A DNA stretch of 64,000 bases from Christensenella minuta. Its GTDB lineage: Bacteria; Bacillota; Clostridia; Christensenellales; Christensenellaceae. The notes beneath the pieces were generated by a model. The model did not search any database. It worked only from the letters and a program-made list of their open reading frames with translations, and was not told where the DNA came from. Shown here in pieces: positions 25,524 through 34,925 of this stretch (position 1 is its first letter; the number at the start of each line of letters is the position of its first letter). The position numbers were made by a program, and so were the translations under genes. The stretch covers positions 1,259,585 through 1,323,584 of the forward strand of contig NZ_CP029256.1 in the NCBI RefSeq assembly GCF_003628755.1, written 5' to 3'.

Positions 25524-26537
25524 CTACTGTCTCTTTTCAAGCCATACTTTCGCTTCTTCAGCCGTCTTTACCGGGATATATTCCGCAAGGATCTGGCCCT
25601 TGGGTTCGCTTCCGTTCAAAATACTTACCATTTCTTCTACAGCAAGCCTGGATTCCGTTTCAACGTCATCCACTACCGTCGCTGCCATCGTTCCGTCGAT
25701 CACTGCCTGCAGGGCCTCCGCATCGCCGTCGATACCGATAATCTTGATCTCTGTACGGTTCGCGCTGATGCACGCGTTCATCGCGCCGAGGGCCATACCG
25801 TCGTTGTGGGCAATGATTGCGTCAATCTCGCCCGCCGGATATTTAGCGAGCCACGCTTCCGTCACGGACATTGCCTTATCTTTGGTAAATTCGCCGCTCT
25901 GCGATTCGACCAGTTCGATATCCGGATACGCTTCCAGCGCTTCCGCGATGCCTGCGCCCCTGTTGATCTGCGCGGAATGTCCCATAACGCCCTGAATCTC
26001 GAATACCTTTCCTTTTCCGTCGAGCATTTCGGCCACCATCTCGCCCGCCAGGAGCCCGGAAGCCTTTACATCCGTTCCGACAAACGTATCGTAGTCTTCA
26101 TTCTCGGTCAGCGAAACCAGCTCGACCAGAGGAATCCCCGCATCTTTCGCAGCGACGACCGCCTGGCTGCTTCCTTCCACGCTGTCCGCATTCAGGATAA
26201 TGCCGTCCACGCCCTGCGCGATAAGCGTATCGACGTCGTTCAGCTGCTTTTCGACCGAATCCTCGCTGTCAACGATCACAAGCTCTACATCGGGCATCGA
26301 TTCGTCGATCGCCTGCAAGGCGTTAACCATGTTTTTCAGGAACTCATGCTCCCATGACTGCGTTGAAATCCCGATCTTCCATACCTTTTCCGCATCTCCC
26401 GCGGGCTGTGCGGATTCGCTGCCCTCCGCCGCCTTAGACGTGTCGGCGGACGCGGACGGGTCCGCCGTCCCCGAACACCCCACTGCCACCATTGCCACCA
26501 AAAGGATGGCGAGTACTACAGCTACCAGTTTCTTCAT
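25524..26537 (-). CDS. Sugar ABC transporter substrate-binding lipoprotein (RbsB-like)
   Basis: A 337-residue lipoprotein: signal peptide and lipobox VAVGC (Cys21), then a Ser/Ala-rich linker, then a Peripla_BP_4 domain starting KIGISTQSWEHEF. Family motifs are visible: LIAQGVDGIILNADS, GTDVKASG and AIIAHNDGMALGAM. These proteins bind ribose, galactose, autoinducer-2 or related sugars; the specificity cannot be read from sequence. It stands after the permease (13 bp) and before the M81 gene. The unusual gene order ATPase-permease-binding protein-catabolic genes is all in one transcription unit. Confidence 0.93.
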   Translation of the reverse strand: MKKLVAVVLAILLVAMVAVGCSGTADPSASADTSKAAEGSESAQPAGDAEKVWKIGISTQSWEHEFLKNMVNALQAIDESMPDVELVIVDSEDSVEKQLNDVDTLIAQGVDGIILNADSVEGSSQAVVAAKDAGIPLVELVSLTENEDYDTFVGTDVKASGLLAGEMVAEMLDGKGKVFEIQGVMGHSAQINRGAGIAEALEAYPDIELVESQSGEFTKDKAMSVTEAWLAKYPAGEIDAIIAHNDGMALGAMNACISANRTEIKIIGIDGDAEALQAVIDGTMAATVVDDVETESRLAVEEMVSILNGSEPKGQILAEYIPVKTAEEAKVWLEKRQ

Positions 26538-26550
26538 TCCATTTTCCTCC

Positions 26551-27555
26551 TTAATTCCCTTTTTTGGTTTTCATATCAAGCAGCACTGCGACTGCAATAA
26601 TGATACCCTTGATGATCTGCTGGTAGTACGAAGATACACCCAGCAAAACCAGTCCATTGTTGAGCACTCCGATAATCAGCGCACCGATGATCGTGCCGCT
26701 GATCTTTCCGCTGCCGCCCGACATACTGGTCCCGCCGATAATAACCGCCGTGATCGCGTCGAGCTCGTATCCGGTCGCCGCGTTTGGCTGGCCGGACGTT
26801 ATGCGGGCTGCAAGCATCATACCCGCCACACCGCAAAGGGCGCCGTTTAATACATAGGTCCAGAATTTCACCTTGACGACATTTACGCCGGATGCTTCTG
26901 CCGCGTTCTCGTTTCCGCCGACCGCATAAATATACCGCCCGAATTTTGTATTATAAAGGATCACCGCCGTAATCACCGCCACCACGATCAGAATCAGCAC
27001 CAGCACCGGAAACCCTACTCCGCCCGTCGCCGCCGGGTCCCACAGGTACCCGTTTCCGATCTCGCTGTAGGTCGTATCCTTGATGGTATGCGGAATGCCG
27101 TCCGCCACCACGAGCGCGACCCCGCGCGCGATGGTCATGGTAGAGAGGGAAGCGATAAATGCCGCTATTTTCATCTTGGCCACCAGGACCGCCGTCCACA
27201 TGCTCATGAGCGCTGCGGCGCCGATCCCCACGATCAGTGCGACCGCCAGCATATTCGGATTGCTTTCCAGTATCATAGCCGATACGACGCCGGTGATCGC
27301 CATCAGGGAACCGACTGAAAGGTCGATCCCGCCGGTGATGATAACGAGAGTCATCCCCAGCGCCAAAACCCCGTTGATTGCGATCTGCCTGAACACGCCA
27401 ACGATATTCGTGGGCTGCAGGAACGTTGGGGACGCGATTGCAAAAACGGCGCAAACGCCTAAAAATATAATTACAAGGGCATAGCTTCTCAGATATTGCT
27501 TAAAATTTTTCTGCCGGCTTAACGCCCCTTCTTTATTCTCTCCAAATGCCATCAT
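26551..27555 (-). CDS. Sugar ABC transporter permease (RbsC-like)
   Basis: The 334-residue permease of the BPD_transp_2 family has 8-10 hydrophobic segments. It carries the RbsC-type motifs VLALGMTLVIITGGIDLSVG and MSGGSGKISGTIIGALIIGV, with the ATPase-contact loop NENAAEASG. It would pair with itself and the double ATPase. The ATG at 27555 overlaps the stop of the ATPase gene by 4 bp. Confidence 0.94.
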   Translation of the reverse strand: MMAFGENKEGALSRQKNFKQYLRSYALVIIFLGVCAVFAIASPTFLQPTNIVGVFRQIAINGVLALGMTLVIITGGIDLSVGSLMAITGVVSAMILESNPNMLAVALIVGIGAAALMSMWTAVLVAKMKIAAFIASLSTMTIARGVALVVADGIPHTIKDTTYSEIGNGYLWDPAATGGVGFPVLVLILIVVAVITAVILYNTKFGRYIYAVGGNENAAEASGVNVVKVKFWTYVLNGALCGVAGMMLAARITSGQPNAATGYELDAITAVIIGGTSMSGGSGKISGTIIGALIIGVLNNGLVLLGVSSYYQQIIKGIIIAVAVLLDMKTKKGN

Positions 27556-29060
27556 TGTTTTTTACCTCCCAGTGCGCATTTCAAAATATCGTCCTGCGAA
27601 TATTCGCCGATCTTAAATTCTCCTTTGATTTTTCCTTCGCCCATCACGATAATCCGGTCGCTCATCCCGATGATCTCCGGCAGCTCGGACGAGATCATTA
27701 CAATCGCCATCCCGGCCTTCGCAAAATCCCCCATCAGGGAATGAATCTCGGCCTTCGCTCCTACGTCGATGCCGCGCGTGGGTTCGTCAAGGATCAGGAG
27801 CTTCGGACTCTTCATCATCCATTTGCACAAGACTACCTTTTGCTGGTTGCCGCCCGAAAGGTTGCCCGCTTCCTGGGCAAGTCCGCTCATTTTTACCGTC
27901 AGCCTCCCCGCGATCTCCTTGCACCTTTCGCTTTCCTTCTCTTTATCGAGGAATGCGCCCCTGCAGAATTCCCCCAGGCTGGGAAGCGCGATATTTTCGC
28001 GGATCGACCGGCACAGGACAAGCCCCGTATCCTTCCGGTCCTCCGTAACGAGGGCGATCCCGTTTGCAATTGCGTCCTGCGGCTTCCTGACCCTGATCCT
28101 GCGGCCGTCCATCCATATTTCCCCGCAGTCGGCCCGGTCGAGTCCGAACACCGCCCTCATCACCTCGCTCCGCCCGGCGCCTACCAGTCCGTAGAATCCC
28201 ACGATTTCCCCGGCGCGCACATTGAAACTGATGTCTTCGAACACGCTCTTTCTGGTAAGATTTTTTACTTCCAGCACGGTATTCCCGATCCCGACGATTT
28301 TTTTGGGGAAAATATTATCCAGCTTACGCCCGACCATCATATTAATCAGCGAATCCCGGTCGAGGGCTTCCGTCTTTTTACTGTCGATATATTTCCCGTC
28401 CCGCAGTACCGTCACCGTATCCGCGATCTGGAAAATCTCCTCCAGCCGGTGTGAAATATAGATCACCGCAACATTATTCTGTTTTAGATCATGTATCGTT
28501 TGGAACAGGATGGTGATTTCTTCATCCGTAAGCGACGAGGTCGGTTCATCCATGACGATCAGCTTCGCCCCTGAGGATACCGCTTTGATAATTTCGATCA
28601 TCTGCATCTGCGCAATGGAAAGCTCGCGCATATGGGTCCTGGCCCCAACCGGCATGCCAAACTCCTTCAGCAGCTTATCAGCCTCCGCTTCGGCCCTCCC
28701 TTTGTCGACGAATACGCTGTTTCCCCGGGTGTATTCGCGGCCAAGGAAGATGTTGTCCGCGATCGTCATATCCTTGATTGGATTAAGCTCCTGATAGATC
28801 ATGGCGATCCCCAGCTTCAGGGCCTCGGACGGACTGTGTATCCGGACCTTTTGGCCGGCAAATTCTATGCTGCCTTCATCCGGTTCGAGCAGACCGTTGA
28901 GTATTTTCATAAAGGTCGATTTCCCGGCCCCGTTTTCCCCCATCAGCGCGTGCACCTCTCCTTCCCGCACTTCAATTGCGGCTCCGTCAAGCGCCTTTAC
29001 ACCGGGAAAACTTTTCGATACGCCCTCCATTTTCAATATTGTTTTTTCCAAATTCTTCAC
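27552..29060 (-). CDS. Sugar ABC transporter ATP-binding protein with two ATPase domains (RbsA-like)
   Basis: The protein (about 500 residues) has two tandem ABC domains. The first has Walker A GENGAGKST, signature LSIAQMQMIEI and Walker B LIVMDEPTS. The second has the degenerate P-loop GLVGAGRSE, signature LSGGNQQKV and LLILDEPTRGIDVG, as is normal for RbsA/MglA proteins. It is the first gene of the carbohydrate operon. The start is uncertain: GTG 29060 or, with the better site AGGTGAAGAA, TTG 29051. A LacI-type operator (29103-29122) lies 43 bp upstream. Confidence 0.94.
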   Translation of the reverse strand: MKNLEKTILKMEGVSKSFPGVKALDGAAIEVREGEVHALMGENGAGKSTFMKILNGLLEPDEGSIEFAGQKVRIHSPSEALKLGIAMIYQELNPIKDMTIADNIFLGREYTRGNSVFVDKGRAEAEADKLLKEFGMPVGARTHMRELSIAQMQMIEIIKAVSSGAKLIVMDEPTSSLTDEEITILFQTIHDLKQNNVAVIYISHRLEEIFQIADTVTVLRDGKYIDSKKTEALDRDSLINMMVGRKLDNIFPKKIVGIGNTVLEVKNLTRKSVFEDISFNVRAGEIVGFYGLVGAGRSEVMRAVFGLDRADCGEIWMDGRRIRVRKPQDAIANGIALVTEDRKDTGLVLCRSIRENIALPSLGEFCRGAFLDKEKESERCKEIAGRLTVKMSGLAQEAGNLSGGNQQKVVLCKWMMKSPKLLILDEPTRGIDVGAKAEIHSLMGDFAKAGMAIVMISSELPEIIGMSDRIIVMGEGKIKGEFKIGEYSQDDILKCALGGKKQ

Positions 29061-29102
29061 CTGCTTTTATCATTTTTTCCTTGCAAAAAACTATTTTAAC
29101 GC

Positions 29103-29122
29103 TTCTGCAAACGTTTGCAGAA
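29103..29122. promoter_or_regulatory. LacI-family operator before the sugar operon
   Basis: TTCTGCAAACGTTTGCAGAA is a perfect 20-bp palindrome with the central A-C-G-T of LacI-family operators. On the minus strand it is followed by a TAAAAT-like -10, so a bound repressor would block initiation of the ABC-transporter operon. The same half-sites recur at 30314-30344. Confidence 0.85.
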
Positions 29123-29250
29123 AACTGCTGTTTCTAATCCCGGCATGCTGTTTTAAAAAATAATGCGCCAGGATTTCTCCAAAAATGATTTTTTCTCGTT
29201 CTTTGAAATAAGAGAGGTCTTTTTGTTTGTAAACTATTGCCTTAAAAACT

Positions 29251-30288
29251 TTATTTTTTTCTGCAGCTTTGTTTAATCTCAAGATAAGGATCCAGCAATA
29301 TCTTCCGGCACTTCGCCGTCTGTCTGGATTTTTTGTTGCCTTTTTGCTTCAAGCGTTTAATGAGAAGCTCGCCCGTCTTGGTGCCGATCAGGCTCTCCGG
29401 CTGGCGAACGGTGGTAATACCCGGGACAACGAGACCCGTTTTATCATGTACGTCAAAGCCAATCAGGGAAATATCCTCCGGAATGCGCAGGCCCCTGTCG
29501 TTAATCGCCTTGATCGCGCCGAACGTCATCATTTCGGATGTCACGTATACTGCCGTAAACGGCACTTCCCCGATGCGGTCAAGCAAAGCGCACATGCACT
29601 CATAGCCTTTGTTCTCTTTGTAGTTGCCATAGGCGATCAACCGTTCGTCAACAGGGATGTCCGCTTCCCTCAGGGCACTTTTATAGCCAAGCATCCTGTC
29701 GTACCCGGTGGTCTCCTCGATCGATCCGATAATGACGGCGATCTCCCGGTGGTTCAGCCCAATCAGATGCCGCATAGCTATTTTGCTCGCTTCCACATTG
29801 TCGATCATCACTGCGTCGATCTCCTGTTCGATGACAGGCAAGTTGTCGATAAACACTACGGGAATATCGTGGTCCAGAAATTGCAGGACTTTTTTTCCTT
29901 TCAGCTCTACTGTCGCGAGCACCAGCGCGTCCACTCTTTTTTGAAACAACATCTCCAGATCGCGCGCTTCATTCGTTTTGCTTTCCCCGGAATCGGATAC
30001 GATGATGGTATAACCCTCCGGCGACACAACCTCGTCGATTCCCTTGATGATCTGTCCGAAAAACATTTCGCAGATATCCGGGATGATGACTCCAATCGTT
30101 TTTGTGGACTGCGATTTTAAAGACCGGGCGATTTCGTTCGGGACATAATGGTACTCTTTCAATGCCTGCAATACCTTCTGCCGCGTTTCTTCCTTGACAT
30201 AGGATTTGTTATTCACCGCCCGCGAAACAGTGGAAACCGAAACATTCAATTTTTTTGCGATATCTTTTAACGTGTTTGAATTGACCAT
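29251..30288 (-). CDS. LacI-family transcriptional regulator
   Basis: The N-terminal helix-turn-helix reads TLKDIAKKLNVSVSTVSRAV, followed by the hinge NEIARSLKSQSTKTIGVIIP and a periplasmic-binding-protein-like effector domain. I choose ATG 30288 (MVNSNTLKDIA; GGGAG upstream) over a further upstream ATG at 30351, which would place the operator inside the gene; this gives 345 residues. Palindromes of one type lie before this gene and before the downstream transporter operon, so it probably represses both and is released by a sugar or sugar phosphate of that pathway. The basic C-terminal tail is a little long but otherwise normal. Confidence 0.93.
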   Translation of the reverse strand: MVNSNTLKDIAKKLNVSVSTVSRAVNNKSYVKEETRQKVLQALKEYHYVPNEIARSLKSQSTKTIGVIIPDICEMFFGQIIKGIDEVVSPEGYTIIVSDSGESKTNEARDLEMLFQKRVDALVLATVELKGKKVLQFLDHDIPVVFIDNLPVIEQEIDAVMIDNVEASKIAMRHLIGLNHREIAVIIGSIEETTGYDRMLGYKSALREADIPVDERLIAYGNYKENKGYECMCALLDRIGEVPFTAVYVTSEMMTFGAIKAINDRGLRIPEDISLIGFDVHDKTGLVVPGITTVRQPESLIGTKTGELLIKRLKQKGNKKSRQTAKCRKILLDPYLEIKQSCRKK

Positions 30289-30313
30289 GCCGGCAGTCTC
30301 CCATCCCCACAGG

Positions 30314-30344
30314 TTCTGCAAACGTTTTCTGCAATCGTTTGCAG
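30314..30344. promoter_or_regulatory. Tandem LacI-family operators upstream of the regulator gene
   Basis: CTGCAATCGTTTGCAG (30329-30344) is a near-perfect palindrome, overlapped by TTCTGCAAACGTTTTCTGCA (30314-30333), which shares the same half-site. They match the 29103 operator and point to autoregulation. The 1.2-kb spacing between sites would allow a DNA loop. Confidence 0.8.
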
Positions 30345-30419
30345 TAATCATAATCCTTTTTCACCCATTTGTCAATATATGTAATAAAAAAATTTTATAT
30401 TTGCGTCGCCTAAAAATAT

Positions 30420-32303
30420 CTAATCCAGCGCGATCCATTCTTCAAGCAGCTTTTCGTGCCGCTCTTTCAGCTCTTCCAGCTCCGTGCAGCACTCGCCGAC
30501 CAGCTCAAAATCCGCCGGGTTTTCGGCAATCAGCCTGCCAAGCTCCGCTTCGCGCGCTTCCGCCGCCGCAATTTCTTTTTCCAGCCGCGAGATGCGTTCC
30601 CGCCGCTTCGCCTCTTCCGCACGCCGCTGCCGGGGGTTCCTCGCCGGCTCCGCCGCTTCCTGCGGTGCGGTCTTGGGGGCTTCCTCCCGCGCGCGCTGTT
30701 CTTCCAGCTCTTTTACCTGCCGGTATTCGTCAAATGTGCCCTCGAATTCATTCAGCTTGCCATCCGTTATTTCATAAATCCGTTCCGCGAGCGCGTTGAT
30801 GAAATATCTATCGTGCGATACGAAGAGCAGCGTCCCTTCGTACTCTTTGAGCGCCGCCTCAAGGCTTTCCCGTGCAGGCAGGTCAAGGTGGTTAGTCGGT
30901 TCGTCAAGAAGCAATACGTTATAGCCCCCGCACATTAAAAGCGCCAGCCCTACCTTCGCGCGTTCCCCTCCCGAAAGGTCGCCAATATGCTTATAGACTT
31001 CTTCCCCGGTAATCAGCACCCTGCCCAGCATAGACCGTGCGCCGTATTCCAGCAGGGAAGGAAATGCGTCCCACACCTCCTGCACCACCGTCTTTTCGGG
31101 CGTCATGTTCTTATTCTCCTGGTCGTAATATCCAACGAGCGTGTTCTTCCCGAAAACAATCCCCTCCTCCGGCTCCCGCGAGGCCGCGACGAGCCTTTTC
31201 ATCAGGGTCGACTTTCCCGTTCCGTTGTCTCCGATTACCGCAGCCTTCGTGCCGCGCTTCAATTCTATATTCACATCCGTCGCGAGCACCTTCCGCTCCC
31301 GTCCGGCCACAAGGTCGAGGTTCTGCACTTCGAGCACGTCGTTTACCGGCCGCTGGGAAAACTCAAAGCGGAAGGACGGGGCCCGCACCTCTGTTTTCGG
31401 CTTCCTGATGCGCGTGAGCCTGCTCAGCTGTTTTACGCGGCTTTGCGCGCTCTTCGCCGTGGACGCGCGCGTTAAATTGCGCGCCACATAGTCCTCCATG
31501 TGCGCAATTTGCCGGGACTGTTTTTCATATTCCTTCATCTGCCACGAAATATATTCCGCCTTAAGCTGTTTATACTGCGTGTAATTTCCGGTATATTCGG
31601 TAAGCTCCCCCTCGTCAAGCTCCCATATCTTCTTTGCCAGCTTGTCGAGGAAGTAACGGTCGTGCGATACGATCAGCACTGCTCCCCTGTAGCCGTTCAA
31701 ATAGTCTTCCAGCCACATCAGCGTTTTAAAATCCAGATGGTTGGTCGGCTCGTCGAGAATCAGCAGCTCCGGGTCCGAAAGCAGCAGCCGCGCAATCGCA
31801 AGTCGGGTCTTTTCCCCTCCCGACAGCGTAGCGATATTCGTTTCATAAGCCTTATCCGCGAATCCCATACCGTTCAGTATCTTCTTGATCTCTACCTCGA
31901 ACTCGTACCCTCCGCCCGCCTCGAACGCATTTTGGGCGCGCGCGTACTCCGTCTGGAGGGCAGTATCGTCCGGGGCCTGCTCCATCTTCTTTGCGATTTC
32001 CCGCATTTTTGCGCGGGCATTGAGCGTCTCTCGGAATACGCCGCGCATTTCTTCTATGATCGTGCTCGACGCGGTGAGTCCGCTGTCCTGCTCCAGATAG
32101 CCAATGGAAAGCCCCGCCTTATGGATCACCGTGCCCGCCTCCGGGCGTATCCGCTTCACCAAAGTATTGAGCAACGTCGTTTTTCCTGCGCCGTTCGGCC
32201 CGATCAGGCCGATCCTGTCTCCCGCGTTGATAGCTGCGGTCACGTTCTTTAAAATTTCCGTTTCCCCATACGCAACGGTTACGTCCGTAAATGATGCAAG
32301 CAT
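30420..32303 (-). CDS. ABC-F family ribosome-associated ATPase
   Basis: The 627-residue soluble protein has two ABC domains: Walker A GPNGAGKTT and GDNGTGKST; signatures LSGGEKTR and LSGGERAK; Walker B LLILDEPTNHLD and LLLDEPTNHLD. The ABC-F linker of charged helices lies between them (about 240-310) and a C-terminal coiled coil rich in Glu/Arg/Lys follows (about 560-620). There is no membrane part. ABC-F proteins bind the ribosomal E site and act in translation; a few give antibiotic resistance. The domain layout resembles the general Uup/YdiF type. The start has AGGAGAGGAAAAA. It appears as a single-gene unit. Confidence 0.93.
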   Translation of the reverse strand: MLASFTDVTVAYGETEILKNVTAAINAGDRIGLIGPNGAGKTTLLNTLVKRIRPEAGTVIHKAGLSIGYLEQDSGLTASSTIIEEMRGVFRETLNARAKMREIAKKMEQAPDDTALQTEYARAQNAFEAGGGYEFEVEIKKILNGMGFADKAYETNIATLSGGEKTRLAIARLLLSDPELLILDEPTNHLDFKTLMWLEDYLNGYRGAVLIVSHDRYFLDKLAKKIWELDEGELTEYTGNYTQYKQLKAEYISWQMKEYEKQSRQIAHMEDYVARNLTRASTAKSAQSRVKQLSRLTRIRKPKTEVRAPSFRFEFSQRPVNDVLEVQNLDLVAGRERKVLATDVNIELKRGTKAAVIGDNGTGKSTLMKRLVAASREPEEGIVFGKNTLVGYYDQENKNMTPEKTVVQEVWDAFPSLLEYGARSMLGRVLITGEEVYKHIGDLSGGERAKVGLALLMCGGYNVLLLDEPTNHLDLPARESLEAALKEYEGTLLFVSHDRYFINALAERIYEITDGKLNEFEGTFDEYRQVKELEEQRAREEAPKTAPQEAAEPARNPRQRRAEEAKRRERISRLEKEIAAAEAREAELGRLIAENPADFELVGECCTELEELKERHEKLLEEWIALD

Positions 32304-32356
32304 TTTTTCCTCTCCTGTTTGCCGATTTTACCATTATATCACAGACAGACGCACAT

Positions 32357-32392
32357 AAAAACAGGGCGGCGGGAGAATTTCTCCCACCGCCC
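32357..32392 (-). terminator. Rho-independent terminator of the agu operon
   Basis: A 12-bp stem (32364-32375 with 32381-32392, one G-T wobble) follows the stop of the carbamate kinase gene and is followed by TTTTT on the minus strand. Confidence 0.9.
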
Positions 32393-32402
32393 CGTGCCTG
32401 TT

Positions 32403-33335
32403 TTACAGCTCGATCAGCGTACCGCTTTTCCCCTCGAGGGCCAGCGGCGCTTTCTCAAGCGAGCCAATGATCGCTTTCCGTCCTTCCCGGCTTTTCGCAA
32501 ATTCGCACGCCGCCTGCACCTTGGGCAGCATGCTCCCCGGCGCAAACTGGTTTTGGGCGATATACGCATCCGCCTCATCCGGCGTCATGCGCAGGATATC
32601 CTGCTGGTCCGGTTTCCCAAAATTGACCGCCACACGGTCCACGGCCGTGAGGATGAACAGGTAATCCGCATGCACCAGCTCCGCCAGCTTTTCCGCTGCA
32701 AAATCTTTATCCACAACAGCCGCCACGCCATGGTAGCCCGTGTCCGTTTTGATAACGGGAATTCCGCCGCCGCCGCCCGCGATGATTACCTCGCGCGCAC
32801 TAATCAGCGTATCGAGCGTCATATATTCATAGATGCTGACGGGCTTGGGCGACGCCACCACCCTGCGCCAGCCGCGTCCGGAGTCTTCCACATATTTGCA
32901 GCCCGTCTCCGCCATCAGCTTTTTCGCCGTCTCTTCGTCGTAAAAGCCGCCGATCGGCTTGGTGGGGTTTTCAAACGCAGGGTCGTCTTTATCTACAATG
33001 ACCTGCGTGAGCATGGTGATAACGGGCGTATTGTCGTTCCCGTTGGCCACGAGCTCCGCGTCTATCGCCTGCTGGAGGTGATAGCCGATATACCCCTGGC
33101 TCATCGCCGTACATTCCGCAAGCGGCATCAAAGGCGTATACCCGCCTTCATATCCTTTTTCAAACGCAAGATTTATCATGCCGACCTGCGGACCGTTTCC
33201 GTGGCATACGATAATATCGTTTCCGGCCATGATCAGCGGTACGATCGCCTTCGCGGCTTCCCTTACACGTTCCATCTGCTCCTCGGGCGTGTTGCCAAGC
33301 GCATTCCCGCCGAGTGCAATTACCATTCTACACAT
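32403..33335 (-). CDS. aguC: Carbamate kinase of the agmatine deiminase pathway
   Basis: Carbamate kinase makes ATP from carbamoyl phosphate and ADP, the energy-yielding last step. The 310-residue amino-acid-kinase-fold protein has MVIALGGNALG at the N-terminus, VCHGNGPQVGMI, VVASPKPVSIYE and IIAGGGGGIPV, and is complete. Alone it could be ArcC of an arginine deiminase route. Its position as the last gene after aguB, aguD and aguA, and the absence of arcA, makes AguC the better name. It is separated from aguA by 373 bp without a gene. A terminator follows the stop. Confidence 0.93.
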   Translation of the reverse strand: MCRMVIALGGNALGNTPEEQMERVREAAKAIVPLIMAGNDIIVCHGNGPQVGMINLAFEKGYEGGYTPLMPLAECTAMSQGYIGYHLQQAIDAELVANGNDNTPVITMLTQVIVDKDDPAFENPTKPIGGFYDEETAKKLMAETGCKYVEDSGRGWRRVVASPKPVSIYEYMTLDTLISAREVIIAGGGGGIPVIKTDTGYHGVAAVVDKDFAAEKLAELVHADYLFILTAVDRVAVNFGKPDQQDILRMTPDEADAYIAQNQFAPGSMLPKVQAACEFAKSREGRKAIIGSLEKAPLALEGKSGTLIEL

Positions 33336-33708
33336 TACTTTTACCGCCTTTTCCGGTTTCTTCCCCTGCGGGGATGTCCGTTTTCAGTAACAATAACCAC
33401 AAAGCGGATCAAGTATCCGCTTTTCCGCCTTTTCTTATTTTTCCAAGGTGAACTTCGCGGCTTTCGCCCGGGTGGAAAAATCCGCCCGGGTCTGCCGCTG
33501 TATCTGTCGGTTTTGTCTAATTCTGCGGGATTTAGCCCCCGCAAGGTCCTTTTTTATTCCTGTCCTTTGGTCCGCCAATATTGGGGATTATTGAGCGCAT
33601 GCAGATAGGTGCAGTCCGGGGGCCGGGCACGCGGTCAGCAGCGGCACTACCATGCGCCGCATAAAGGAACCCGGCGTCCTAACGCCCGAATGCGCTATGC
33701 TGCGCATG
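33336..33708. other. Gene-free interval between aguA and aguC
   Basis: No gene is supported in these 373 bp. There is an imperfect 10-bp inverted repeat CCCGGGTGGA/TCCGCCCGGG (about 33467-33489) and a short GCGGAT/ATCCGC hairpin (about 33397-33413), neither with a T tract. The interval could hold a processing or attenuation site that sets the aguC level. Confidence 0.4.
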
Positions 33709-34809
33709 TCACTTGCCGGAGGGCTGCTGCTGTGTGATACAGTGTACGTTGCCGCCGCCAAGAAGGATCTCCCGCGCGGGGATCTGCACGATCTCCCTAT
33801 CCGGGAAGCATTCCTTTAATGTCTGCACCGCCTTTTCATCGTTCGGGTCGCCAAAGCCCGGAACCACGATGCCGCCGTTCGCGATATAGAAGTTTACATA
33901 GGAAGCCGCGAGCCTGTCGCCCTCGAGCCTTGGCAGCGTGCCGTCTACGGCGTCCACTCCCTCTTCTTCCTCTTTTGTAATCGTCACCGGGGAAGGAACG
34001 TACAGCTTTACGATTTCAAGCTTCCGACCCTTTGCATCCGTTTCCTCGGAAAGGATGCCGTAATTCTCTTTCGAGATCGCATACTGCGGATCGCTCTCGT
34101 CGTCCGTCCACGCGAGCAGTACCTTGCCCGGCTTGACGAAGCAGCAGATATTATCCACATGCCCGTTGGTCTCGTCAAGATAAATACCGTTTTTCAGCCA
34201 GATCACCTTGTCCGCGCCGAGGTAATCGCACAATACCTGCGTGATCTCTTCCTTCGTAAGCTGCGGATTCCTGCCTTCTGAAAGCAGGCATTCCTCCGTC
34301 ACCATAACTGTCCCGTCGCCGTCCGAATGGATGCTGCCCCCTTCCAATACAAAGTCATTGAGGCGGTAACGGCCCTTGTATTCGATGTCGCACATCTTGC
34401 GCGCCACCTCGTCGTCAAGGTCCCACGGGAAGTAGAGGCCGTCCACAAGGCCGCCCCACGAGTTGAACGTCCAGTCCACGCCGCGCACTTCGCCCGTCTT
34501 GTCGTTGACGACAAACGTCGCGCCGCAGTCGCGGATCCACGAATCGTTGTTTGACATTTCCACTACGCGTATCTCCTCCGGGAGCATTCCGCGCGCGTTT
34601 TCGTACTGGTCCTCATTGACGCCGACCGTTACCGGTTCAAACCTATTGATCGCTTTTGCAACTTCGACAAAAACCTTCTGCGCCGGTTTTCCGCCTAAGC
34701 GCCAGTTATCGGGGCGCTGCGGCCACAGAATCCAGCAGCCGTCATGATGTTCGAATTCGCCTGGCATCCGGAATCCGTCTGCCTTTGGTTTGGAAGTATA
34801 GTTTTTCAT
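33709..34809 (-). CDS. aguA: Agmatine deiminase
   Basis: AguA hydrolyses agmatine to N-carbamoylputrescine and ammonia. The 366-residue protein has the guanidino-group-modifying fold. It carries [20 protein letters not shown], the substrate loop [38 protein letters not shown] and the C-terminal nucleophile Cys in [12 protein letters not shown] start at [12 protein letters not shown] (34809), which has AAAGGTGTGTTTACA. It lies 116 bp after the permease gene. The pathway order B-D-A-C is the same as in enterococci. Confidence 0.96.
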   Translation of the reverse strand: MKNYTSKPKADGFRMPGEFEHHDGCWILWPQRPDNWRLGGKPAQKVFVEVAKAINRFEPVTVGVNEDQYENARGMLPEEIRVVEMSNNDSWIRDCGATFVVNDKTGEVRGVDWTFNSWGGLVDGLYFPWDLDDEVARKMCDIEYKGRYRLNDFVLEGGSIHSDGDGTVMVTEECLLSEGRNPQLTKEEITQVLCDYLGADKVIWLKNGIYLDETNGHVDNICCFVKPGKVLLAWTDDESDPQYAISKENYGILSEETDAKGRKLEIVKLYVPSPVTITKEEEEGVDAVDGTLPRLEGDRLAASYVNFYIANGGIVVPGFGDPNDEKAVQTLKECFPDREIVQIPAREILLGGGNVHCITQQQPSGK

Positions 34810-34925
34810 TGTAAACACACCTTTCGATTTCAATATCCTTATACTTATACAAGCGCGTTTTCCTTTGCTCACGCGCCCATATACCGCTTATTTGCGGCAG
34901 CGGTTAGTAACTCCGCATTCACCGC

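Noticed and set aside
30420-32303. ABC-F antibiotic-resistance determinant
   Set aside because: Sequence features and the chromosomal context fit a housekeeping ABC-F protein; no regulatory leader peptide typical of inducible resistance genes was seen upstream.
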